A DNA stretch of 23,646 nt from JBHJHK01 sp050330975 (GTDB lineage Bacteria > Pseudomonadota > Gammaproteobacteria > Competibacterales > Competibacteraceae): the NCBI GenBank assembly GCA_050330975.1, contig JBHJHK010000117.1, positions 1-23,646 of the forward strand. Direction: 5' to 3'. Positions 17,923 to 23,646 of the stretch are shown in pieces. The notes beneath the pieces were generated by a model that searched no databases, had not been told where the DNA came from, and saw nothing but the letters and a program-made list of their open reading frames with translations. Within the stretch, counting starts at the first letter, position 1. Each line of letters opens with the position of its first letter. The position numbers and the translations under genes were made by a program.

Positions 17923-18426
17923 AGGCCGTCTGGTGAATTTCTAATGACGACCACCGATCCGTGGGCCAGTGGTATATCCACAAACCCCTACTGCTTCCAA
18001 AGGCGAAAGCGCATCAGCCGGGGACTTCCCAGGGATACGGTGACAATGGGCGTTCCGGGTAGCAAATCCCGGGGGTTATCGCGGTGGGGACCGACGTAGT
18101 GCCCCAGCGCTGCATCGTACCCGTTGAACAGTAGGCCGTTGGGGCGCCCATCGACGGTCGACGTGGCCCAGGCGAGGTAGGGCTTTAGCTCAGCGGGCAC
18201 TGGCAAGGCGTTGTTGCGCGAACCGGTATACCAGATCATTGCGCCCAAAGGCCTGTTGCCAGCGGGGGGGGTTAACTTCGCGCCCGTGAATTACCACGGT
18301 GTGATACTCCTTTGGATGCAACTGCCACAGCTTCTCAAAATCTGGATTGGCGAGGGCCGGGGGCAAGCTGCCGAGGTAGATCTTTTCTTCATCGAGGGCA
18401 AAACGAGTGAATGACTGCGGTTCCAT
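17919..18426 (-). pseudogene. AlkB-like Fe(II)/2-oxoglutarate dioxygenase, frameshifted, nonsense-mutated and 3'-truncated
   Basis: AlkB-family dioxygenases repair alkylated bases. Starting at ATG 18426 (AAGGGGG upstream), the first frame reads MEPQSFTRFALDEEKIYLGS to HGREVNPPRWQQAFG. The protein then continues only in the next frame as GAMIWYTGSRNNALPVPAEL, FNGYDAALGHYVGPHRDN (metal motif H-R-D) and PIVTVSLGSPRLMRFRLWKQ. Removing one base from the CCC at 18244-18246 restores the frame. A TAG at 17988-17990 then interrupts it, after which GFVDIPLAHGSVVVI still reads as AlkB. The distal His and the two Arg of the family are missing because the sequence ends at the junction with the truncated pilS. 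Three lesions make it a clear pseudogene. Sequencing error could explain one of them but not all. Confidence 0.8.
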
Positions 18427-18475
18427 TCGAACGCCCCCTTGGCAAAAAAGTGCATAGATAGTGCGACTTGGCCCA

Positions 18476-19273
18476 CTAGGCCTCAAAACCAGCGCCACCG
18501 GCAGCCCTGGTTGCAGCCATCAATCTCTGGCGCTTGAACCAGAACAGTATAGCTCCCAGGGGTAGGGACACTGAAATAATCCATGGCCCCAGTGGTCCAG
18601 GAGTCACCGCTGACGCCGATAAAAGCATAATACTCCAGAGCTGGAAACCATACTGCCCCGTGGTCCAATTCAAATTCATCGACCCAATGCCGATCAAAAC
18701 AAACACAAGCCACAGCCATTTCAACTTTAATCTAGGCGTTCTGACGCAAAAATACAGCGTCACCAATGTAAATACAGAAACCACCATAGCCAACATCAAA
18801 ACCAAATAATGCAATGGAGATTTACCTTCGAGGGTAAATGCGTTGGCACTCCTCAGTGATGCGTTTAGCCTTTGCCCACTCAAGCCCATCACTGATATGG
18901 TGTCGTTTACAGTCTTCAGGGCGATGTTAGCCAGCATCCAGTTCTCTGAAAACTGGAGCTCAAATGAAAAATTGCTTTGTAGCTGCGAGCTAGAGGAAAG
19001 TACCCGCGAGCCGATGAGATCTATGCTGAGCAACTCACCAGCGGAAAATTGCTCCACCATCTCCAAAAGAACTTTGTCGGTAACTTGTGGGGCAACACCG
19101 GCATCGAGGTGCTGTTTTACATAATCGAAGTCCCGTGCCAGCAGTCGACGGAGATAATTCTCTGCAAACTGAGATTCTGCTTGAGGAGTCAGCCCCTCGG
19201 CAATATCTTGATAAGAACAGGCCGCAACCAATAAGGCCAACACTGTTGATAGTGCTATTGATAAACTTCTCAT
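18476..19273 (-). CDS. Lipoprotein with a soluble N-terminal domain and four membrane segments, unknown function
   Basis: The 265-residue product has a lipoprotein signal with lipobox LVAAC (Cys19). A soluble domain of about 120 residues (30-145) follows, with the feel of an NTF2-like fold (RDFDYVKQHLDAGV, SFELQFSENWMLANIALKTV). Four hydrophobic segments then occur at about 155-177, 184-203, 208-222 and 228-246, with LNWTTGQYGFQLW between the second and third. I have the impression that similar unnamed proteins occur in other proteobacteria, but I know no function. A lipidated protein that also spans the membrane four times is an unusual combination. The ATG overlaps the stop of the preceding gene (ATGA), so the two are coupled. 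GC sampled in this gene is about 40%, well below neighbours. Confidence 0.7.
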   Translation of the reverse strand: MRSLSIALSTVLALLVAACSYQDIAEGLTPQAESQFAENYLRRLLARDFDYVKQHLDAGVAPQVTDKVLLEMVEQFSAGELLSIDLIGSRVLSSSSQLQSNFSFELQFSENWMLANIALKTVNDTISVMGLSGQRLNASLRSANAFTLEGKSPLHYLVLMLAMVVSVFTLVTLYFCVRTPRLKLKWLWLVFVLIGIGSMNLNWTTGQYGFQLWSIMLLSASAVTPGPLGPWIISVSLPLGAILFWFKRQRLMAATRAAGGAGFEA

Positions 19274-19680
19274 GTATCGTTTTCACTTAGCGTTGAGCGA
19301 GCCGTGTAGCAGCGCCAGCGCCCCAGCCGGCGGCTTTGCAGGCCCGCCCTAGCCGCCCCCAGGTCGAAGGCTGGCCATTGACGCTGAAAGGCCTTGAGCA
19401 GCTGGCGGCGATGGGGCCGTTCATCCATGACAACCCTACAACGGCCATCGCAGAGCCGAAAAAGCCACTGGGTTTCGGGATAGTAGCCCACCCAGGGATC
19501 GGGAAATAGCGCTTCCTCCCGCACAAAATCCAGATAGCTTACCTCCCGCCAAGGAATAATATGGGTCTCGCCCAGGGCCTTGTACTCGAAATGACCCTCA
19601 AAGATCGCCATGGCCTCGTAGTTGACCGGTTTCTCCAGACGCCAAAACAGCGCGCCCAAAAACGATAATCCAAAAGTCAT
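19270..19680 (-). CDS. Small protein of unknown function coupled to the lipoprotein
   Basis: From the ATG at 19680 the product has 136 residues. A longer frame to 19824 would translate through the hairpin repeat and is unlikely. No strong ribosome binding site is seen. One weak hydrophobic N-terminus (MTFGLSFLGALFW) precedes a compact domain: AIFEGHFEYKALGETHIIPW, then YPETQWLFRLCDGRCRVVMD, then DLGAARAGLQSRRLGRWRCY. The alternation of strands (I-I-P-W-R-E-V near a W-L-F-R-L strand) suggests a PH-like or bacterial membrane-sensing fold, but this is only an impression. Its stop overlaps the lipoprotein start by 4 nt. A shared role at the membrane is likely; what it is cannot be told. Confidence 0.6.
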   Translation of the reverse strand: MTFGLSFLGALFWRLEKPVNYEAMAIFEGHFEYKALGETHIIPWREVSYLDFVREEALFPDPWVGYYPETQWLFRLCDGRCRVVMDERPHRRQLLKAFQRQWPAFDLGAARAGLQSRRLGRWRCYTARSTLSENDT

Positions 19681-19706
19681 CGCAACAAATCTATGGATAC
19701 AAGTCA

Positions 19707-19739
19707 CCCCTCTCCCACACCATAGGTGTGGGAGAGGGG
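19707..19739. repeat. Perfect 33-bp hairpin repeat (REP/MITE-like)
   Basis: CCCCTCTCCCACACC, the loop ATA, and GGTGTGGGAGAGGGG form a stem of 15 perfect pairs with a 3-base loop. The flanking CAC on the left and GGGGGTGAGGG on the right extend a partial outer pairing. Short elements of this kind (CTCTCCC/GGGAGAG cores) recur in many copies in diverse bacterial genomes. It lies between the MFS gene and the coupled pair, on which it might act as a transcript stabiliser or weak terminator. No T-run follows. Confidence 0.7.
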
Positions 19740-19876
19740 CAGGGGGTGAGGGCTGCCAGAGCCAACACCCCATACGGAACGGGGAGGGCTTCACAGCAGA
19801 TGGGAAAGAGCCGGAAAAGATCATTCACCACCAGTGCCTCCTTGGCCGTCGTTTGAATCTCGAACCGTTCAAAACC

Positions 19877-21250
19877 CTACCCCCTGGGCCACGCCCCGTG
19901 GTGGTCGTCGATGACAAAGGGGTGGCGATGGCGCAGGGGCGGGTGGTGGTGGGGATGGCTGTGGGGCTCGGGCCCTTCCCAGCCCTCGTGGGCGTGCTGG
20001 TGGTGCTCGTCGTGGATGTGGGGGTGGTGGTGGTGGTGGGCCAGGTGTTGGTGTTCCAACACCCAAGGATCAAACCCGGGCCACAGCCGAGCGGTCAGGA
20101 GGCCGCCGACGGCGGCCCCCAGGGCCAGCAGGGCAAAGGTCGGCCCCAGGCCCACGCTGGCCCCCAACCAACCCGCCGCCGGGTAGGTGAGCAACCAACA
20201 GGCGTGGGACAGGGCAAATTGGGCGGCAAACAGGGCCACCCGGTCGTCGGGGTGGGCCGAGCGCCGCAACAGCAACCCCGCCGGGGTGAGCACCAGGGCA
20301 TTCCCCGCCCCCATCAAACACCACAACCCCAGGGCTTCGGGCCAACGGGGGGACACAGCCACCGCCCCGCCCGCCACCGCCAACACCCCAATGCCCCCCA
20401 GCACCGCCGTTCGCAACGCCACCCGATGGAGCAACGGGGGCAAGGCCAGGGCCACCGCCATGGAACCCCCGCCGTAGGCCATGAGCAACAGGGTGTAGGT
20501 GGCGTCGCCGCCCCCCAGCACCTGGTGGGCATAGACCACCGAGTTGACGATCACCGCCGCCCCCACGCAGGCGACGGCAAAACTCGCCGCCCACAGCCCC
20601 CGCAGCCGGGGGGTGGCCAGATAGATCCGCAACCCCTTGCCAAGGCGCCGGATAAAGGGCTGTGGCAGATCGGTCGAGGGAATCGTCGGCAGCGTAACGA
20701 CTAGAATCAGCGCCGCCGAAGCGACAAAGCCCAGCCCCGTACCGACAAACAGCCAGTGAAACTCCAACACCAGCAGCAGTAAACCCGCCACCAGCGGACT
20801 CAGCAATGACTCCAGATCATAGGCCAGGCGCGATAGGGACAAGGCCTGGGTGTAGCGGGCCTCGTCGGGCAGTACGTCGGGGATGGTACCCTGGAAAGTG
20901 GGGGTAAAGGCGGCAGAGCCCGCCTGGAACAAAAACACTAAGACATAGATCTGCCAGACCTGGTCGACAAAGGGCAACAACGCCACCAGAGCGGCCCGGT
21001 AGAGGTCCAGCCCCACCAATAACTTCTGCCGAGGGAGCCGAACGATCAAGACCGAGGCCAGGGGAGCCACCCCCACATAGGCCACCATCTTCAAGGTCAA
21101 GGCCGTGCCCAACACCACCCCGGCGTCGGCGCCGGCCAAATCGTGGGCCAACAGCGCCAACGCCACGGTGGTGAGGCCGGTGCCCAACAGGGAGAGCACC
21201 TGGGCGGTGAACAACCGCCCATAGACGGGGTCGCGGAGAACGGTGAGCAC
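19877..21250 (-). CDS. MFS transporter with histidine-rich cytoplasmic tail, possible metal exporter
   Basis: The 457-residue protein has the twelve hydrophobic segments of the major facilitator superfamily (starting LRDPVYGRLFTAQVLSLLGT) and a helix 2-3 loop VRLPRQKLLVGLDLYRAALV. The final 58 residues are extreme. From about 400 to 452 there are 22 histidines in about 52 residues, in runs such as HHHHHPHIHDEHHQHAH and PHSHPHHH, closing with HPFVIDDHHGAWP. Nickel-resistance transporter NreB also ends in a His-rich tail, which makes Ni, Co or Zn efflux the best guess, but it is inference. The start is GTG at 21250 with GAGGAG upstream. It is divergent from the glutathione S-transferase gene. 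Confidence 0.85.
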   Translation of the reverse strand: MLTVLRDPVYGRLFTAQVLSLLGTGLTTVALALLAHDLAGADAGVVLGTALTLKMVAYVGVAPLASVLIVRLPRQKLLVGLDLYRAALVALLPFVDQVWQIYVLVFLFQAGSAAFTPTFQGTIPDVLPDEARYTQALSLSRLAYDLESLLSPLVAGLLLLVLEFHWLFVGTGLGFVASAALILVVTLPTIPSTDLPQPFIRRLGKGLRIYLATPRLRGLWAASFAVACVGAAVIVNSVVYAHQVLGGGDATYTLLLMAYGGGSMAVALALPPLLHRVALRTAVLGGIGVLAVAGGAVAVSPRWPEALGLWCLMGAGNALVLTPAGLLLRRSAHPDDRVALFAAQFALSHACWLLTYPAAGWLGASVGLGPTFALLALGAAVGGLLTARLWPGFDPWVLEHQHLAHHHHHPHIHDEHHQHAHEGWEGPEPHSHPHHHPPLRHRHPFVIDDHHGAWPRG

Positions 21251-21276
21251 GAGTCCTCAACTCCTCGCCGAGGATC

Positions 21277-21305
21277 CTGAACTCTCCCCGGCGCGACACT
21301 CTAAT
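21277..21305 (+). promoter_or_regulatory. Weak candidate promoter of the glutathione S-transferase gene
   Basis: TCTAAT (21300-21305) matches the -10 consensus at five of six positions. CTGAAC (21277-21282) is a weak -35, three of six, at 17-bp spacing. The implied leader is about 100 nt and would contain a small GCTTGC/GCAAGC inverted repeat at 21320-21335. Confidence 0.3.
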
Positions 21306-21409
21306 GGGGCGACGGCAGAGCTTGCAATGGCAAGCCCGCGAGCCATGGCAGTACTCTTTGCAATCGCCCCCGCCGTCGTCTGCCATCTCCAGCGCCGAGG
21401 AGGATCACC

Positions 21410-22090
21410 GTGATTCGCTTTTACTTCCACCACACCCCCAACCCCATGAAGGTCGCCCTGTTCCTAGAAGAGGCGGGCCTGCCCTACGAGGTTGTCCCCG
21501 TAGATACCTTCAAGGGCCAACAGCACGAATCGGCGTATCGGGCCATCAACCCCAACGGCAAAACCCCGGCCATCGAAGACGACGGAGTGCGGGTGTTTGA
21601 CTCCAATGCCATTCTCCTCTACCTGGGCGACAAGATCCAACGCTTCGTCGGCACACCCAAAGATCGGGGCGAATTATTGTCGTGGCTGATGTTCGTCGCC
21701 ACGGGCTTGGGCCCCTACTCCGGCCAGGCGGTCCACTTCCAGCGCATGGCCCCCGAACAGATTCCCTACGCCATCAAGCGCTACCGGTTCGAGGCCAAGC
21801 GCCACTACGCAGTACTCGACGAACATCTCGCCAACCGGCCGTTTATGGTCGGCGACGACTACTCCATTGTCGATATGGCCGCCTGGGGCTGGATCGACCG
21901 CTATGTGCCGGTGCTGGGGGAAGGGGAGCTGGCGCCCTTTGCCCACCTCCACCGCTGGTACCAGGGGGTCAACGCCCGCCCCGCCGTGGAGCGGGCGAGG
22001 AACATCGGCCAAAACTTGACCTTCAAGGCGGATTTTGACGACGAGACCAAGCGCCACTTCTTCCGCCATATCTACGAAGAAGTGAACTAG
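21410..22090 (+). CDS. Glutathione S-transferase, Nu-class/Ure2p-like
   Basis: The 226-residue protein has a thioredoxin-fold N-terminal domain (residues 1-80) and a helical C-terminal domain. The start FYFHHTPNPMKVALFLEEAG has Thr9 and Asn11 in T-P-N, as in E. coli YfcG/YghU, where these replace the usual catalytic Tyr/Ser/Cys and contact glutathione disulphide. INPNGKTPAIEDDG holds the cis-Pro, and VFDSNAILLYLGD the acidic-Ser glutathione contact. C-terminal FMVGDDYSIVDMAAWGWIDR is the typical N-capping helix. Disulphide-bond reductase activity is likelier than classical conjugation. The GTG start has GAGGAGG at 21397-21403, 6 nt upstream. It stands alone, divergent from the MFS gene and convergent with the next. 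Confidence 0.93.
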   Translation: MIRFYFHHTPNPMKVALFLEEAGLPYEVVPVDTFKGQQHESAYRAINPNGKTPAIEDDGVRVFDSNAILLYLGDKIQRFVGTPKDRGELLSWLMFVATGLGPYSGQAVHFQRMAPEQIPYAIKRYRFEAKRHYAVLDEHLANRPFMVGDDYSIVDMAAWGWIDRYVPVLGEGELAPFAHLHRWYQGVNARPAVERARNIGQNLTFKADFDDETKRHFFRHIYEEVN

Positions 22091-22153
22091 GGCCCAAGCC
22101 CCCAAGGAGACAGACCAACCACGGGGCGCCGAGGAGCCGGTGGACTTGGGTGT

Positions 22154-23302
22154 TCACCCGGGGGACAACTCGCCCCGCCGCTGGGCCTCCGCCTGGGCAT
22201 TCTTCAGCTGATTCAAAAAGCTGCGCCGGCGGCTGTGGGCCCTCCTCAATTCGGCAAAGTGCTGCTGGTAGGCGTCGCCGTCGCCCCGGCGCAGGGCGAG
22301 GACCTGGAGGTCCACGGCCAAATTCGCCGCCCGAGTGTAGTCCCGGGATTCGATGAGACCCTGGAGTCGCTCCCAAACATCTGCCTGGTGGGCGAGTTCT
22401 GCCAAGTACTCGTCCCGGGCAGCGCGCTCCCGGCGGCGCTGCTCCGCCGCCTGGTGCACGGCCTCCTGCTGGCGTATATCCCACAGCTCCTTCGCCCGGG
22501 CCTTGAGTTGGCCCAGGGTGCGTCGGGGAGTCCAGGGATCATGTTGGCCGCTGTGGCGCTCAAACGCCGCCAAAAGCTCCCGGCCCAGCGCCCGGTCGGG
22601 GTGTTGCACCGCCTGTAGCAACCAGCGATCCTTGTCCTCGGGGGTCAGCCCTTGGAGCCAAGCCATCAGGGCCGCCTCGTCGGCGCTCACCTCAGCGCTG
22701 CCCTCCACGGCGGCGGCCACGAGGTCTCGGTCGAGGTCGAGGAACGCCGCCAACGATTCGCGCAGGCCGGGGTCCTTGAGCCCGGGGGGTGGAGGCGGCT
22801 CCCAGGGGTCCTCCCCAGCGGTCCGGGTCTCGGCGCTGGCCGCCGCCAGCCAGGCCAGATAGGCGGGGGCCAAATCCCCTCGGCGCAGGGCCTGCCACAC
22901 GGGCACCAACGGCGCAAGGTTGGACGAGGTTTCCCAAAAGGCCTCGTCGACGTCCCCCCCTTCGCAGTCCTGGCTCAAGCGCACGATCAAGTGCTGATCC
23001 CCCACGATGAGCTCTGCGGGGTAGCCGGGCAAATAGGGTTTGAGGGCGGCGATGCGCTCGGGGGTCTTGGGCAAGCGCAGCATCAACACCCTCGTCCCCC
23101 AACTGGCAAAATAGAGGTGAAGGTCGAAATAGCGCTCCAACAGCTGGGTCGGATCGGCCTTGAGGTCCCCCCAGTGGTATTCGTTTTGAAAACTGGTCGG
23201 CGTGATGGTGGCCCGACTGGAGATGGCCCGCAATTGGGCCATTTCATCGCTGGAGAGGGGCCGGGCCAGGGCGGCAAATTCGTAGTATTGGTATTCGCTC
23301 AT
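22154..23302 (-). CDS. Uncharacterised soluble protein of a conserved bacterial family
   Basis: From ATG 23302 (GAGGT 5-6 nt upstream) the product has 382 residues; a TTG two codons earlier is unlikely. The N-terminus MSEYQYYEFAALARPLSSDE, then RATITPTSFQNEYHWGDLKA and RYFDLHLYFASWGTRVLMLR, is very characteristic. I recall it from many unnamed bacterial proteins, but I know no demonstrated function. The middle (DPWEPPPPPGLKDPGLRESL) is a proline-rich linker to a helical domain with ADEAALMAWLQGLTPEDKDR. The C-terminal third (about 270-380) is highly charged and helical, probably coiled coil (AVHQAAEQRRRERAARDEY). There is no signal or membrane segment, so it is cytoplasmic. It is monocistronic within view. 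Confidence 0.78.
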   Translation of the reverse strand: MSEYQYYEFAALARPLSSDEMAQLRAISSRATITPTSFQNEYHWGDLKADPTQLLERYFDLHLYFASWGTRVLMLRLPKTPERIAALKPYLPGYPAELIVGDQHLIVRLSQDCEGGDVDEAFWETSSNLAPLVPVWQALRRGDLAPAYLAWLAAASAETRTAGEDPWEPPPPPGLKDPGLRESLAAFLDLDRDLVAAAVEGSAEVSADEAALMAWLQGLTPEDKDRWLLQAVQHPDRALGRELLAAFERHSGQHDPWTPRRTLGQLKARAKELWDIRQQEAVHQAAEQRRRERAARDEYLAELAHQADVWERLQGLIESRDYTRAANLAVDLQVLALRRGDGDAYQQHFAELRRAHSRRRSFLNQLKNAQAEAQRRGELSPG

Positions 23303-23646
23303 GGACAACCTCGCAACATCGAGTATCGAGGAGGCGAGCCGTCCACTAAAAACCGCTCGCCCCGTCTCGACCCGGCGCCCAGGGGACGCCTGAGGGCAAC
23401 CGCTAACCGCAGCGGTCTTGGTTCAAGGGATTTCGCTCGAGAGACACCGCCATCGTTGGTGGATCTAACTTCAAAGGTAGAAGCCAGGGGACGAGCCCAC
23501 AACCCGTTCCATCCGCACCGGCGCCGGGCTAGCTATCCCTCTCAAAATAACCTTTACACTAGCGTCGACCCCCCGCCACTAAATCACGCCCCAAACAATA
23601 TCCCCCCCCCCTTATGCGCCGCACGGGCGCCCCCCGACCAAGTCAC
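23303..23646. other. 344-bp region at the right edge with no gene seen
   Basis: This upstream region of the preceding minus-strand gene has no supported open frame. It holds a 6-bp stem ACCGCT/AGCGGT with a 6-base loop (23399-23416) and a run of ten C near 23600. A small AT-rich stretch (23541-23555) could be part of a promoter on the minus strand, but no good -35/-10 pair was found. Confidence 0.45.

Noticed and set aside
19681..19824. N-terminal extension of the 136-residue protein through the hairpin repeat
   Set aside because: The extension translates the repeat into a Pro-rich low-complexity string with no ribosome binding site, so the ATG at 19680 is preferred.
19622..20704. 360-codon plus-strand open frame rich in Gly, Gln and Pro
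   Set aside because: It is antisense to the MFS gene and its His-rich tail, and runs through the hairpin repeat. The low-complexity composition is a by-product of the other strand.
21320..21335. GCTTGC/GCAAGC inverted repeat in the MFS/GST divergent region as an operator
   Set aside because: Six-base arms with a four-base loop are expected by chance at this density. It is noted only within the promoter entry.

Overview
The window reads as a chromosomal stretch of a GC-rich Gram-negative bacterium, most likely a gammaproteobacterium. The valyl-tRNA synthetase, argininosuccinate synthase and CPD photolyase look proteobacterial, and PilS-type, RND/MFP and Tat-exported proteins all fit. Conserved genes sampled by eye run near 67% GC. 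Two segments sampled near 40-47% GC (the metallo-hydrolase around 7.4-8.4 kb and the lipoprotein around 18.5-19.3 kb) stand out as possible acquired or poorly adapted DNA. The exact lineage cannot be fixed from this sequence alone.

Layout. 1-4293 (minus): a two-gene RND efflux operon, the adaptor followed after 4 nt by a nearly complete inner-membrane pump that runs off the left edge. 4445-5878 (plus): a class I CPD photolyase with a TTG start, divergent from the pump operon, followed by the decayed C-terminal tail of a LysR regulator. 6316-8436 (plus): two exported hydrolases, a small periplasmic alpha/beta hydrolase and a Tat-exported metallo-beta-lactamase-fold enzyme resembling methyl parathion hydrolase. 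The second has a perfect 17-bp palindrome upstream. 8437-9917: a gene-poor zone with one 183-residue protein of unknown role, a doubtful small ORF and a probable Uma2-family remnant.

16793-9918 (minus): a six-gene run, valS, a YdjM-like membrane hydrolase, comB-like phosphatase, a small four-helix membrane protein, argG and a MOSC protein, with short gaps or overlaps and a plausible promoter before valS. This is the housekeeping core of the window.

16990-18426: a damaged zone. A PilS sensor kinase is cut off in its PAS domain, directly facing an AlkB-like dioxygenase pseudogene that is frameshifted, carries an in-frame stop and is cut at its 3' end at the same place. The two broken 3' ends meet, which marks a deletion or rearrangement junction.

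18476-21250 (minus): an MFS transporter with a very histidine-rich tail, a 33-bp hairpin repeat, and a translationally coupled pair (small unknown protein plus a polytopic lipoprotein of unknown function). 21410-22090 (plus): a Nu-class-like glutathione S-transferase. 22154-23302 (minus): a large soluble protein of a recognisable but uncharacterised family.

I do not see a CRISPR array, transposase, tRNA, rRNA, phage gene or an obvious new multi-gene defence or biosynthetic system. The most unusual material is the coupled lipoprotein pair, the Tat/MPH-like enzyme with its palindrome, the His-tailed transporter, and the cluster of decayed gene tails (LysR, Uma2, PilS, AlkB) between healthy operons.
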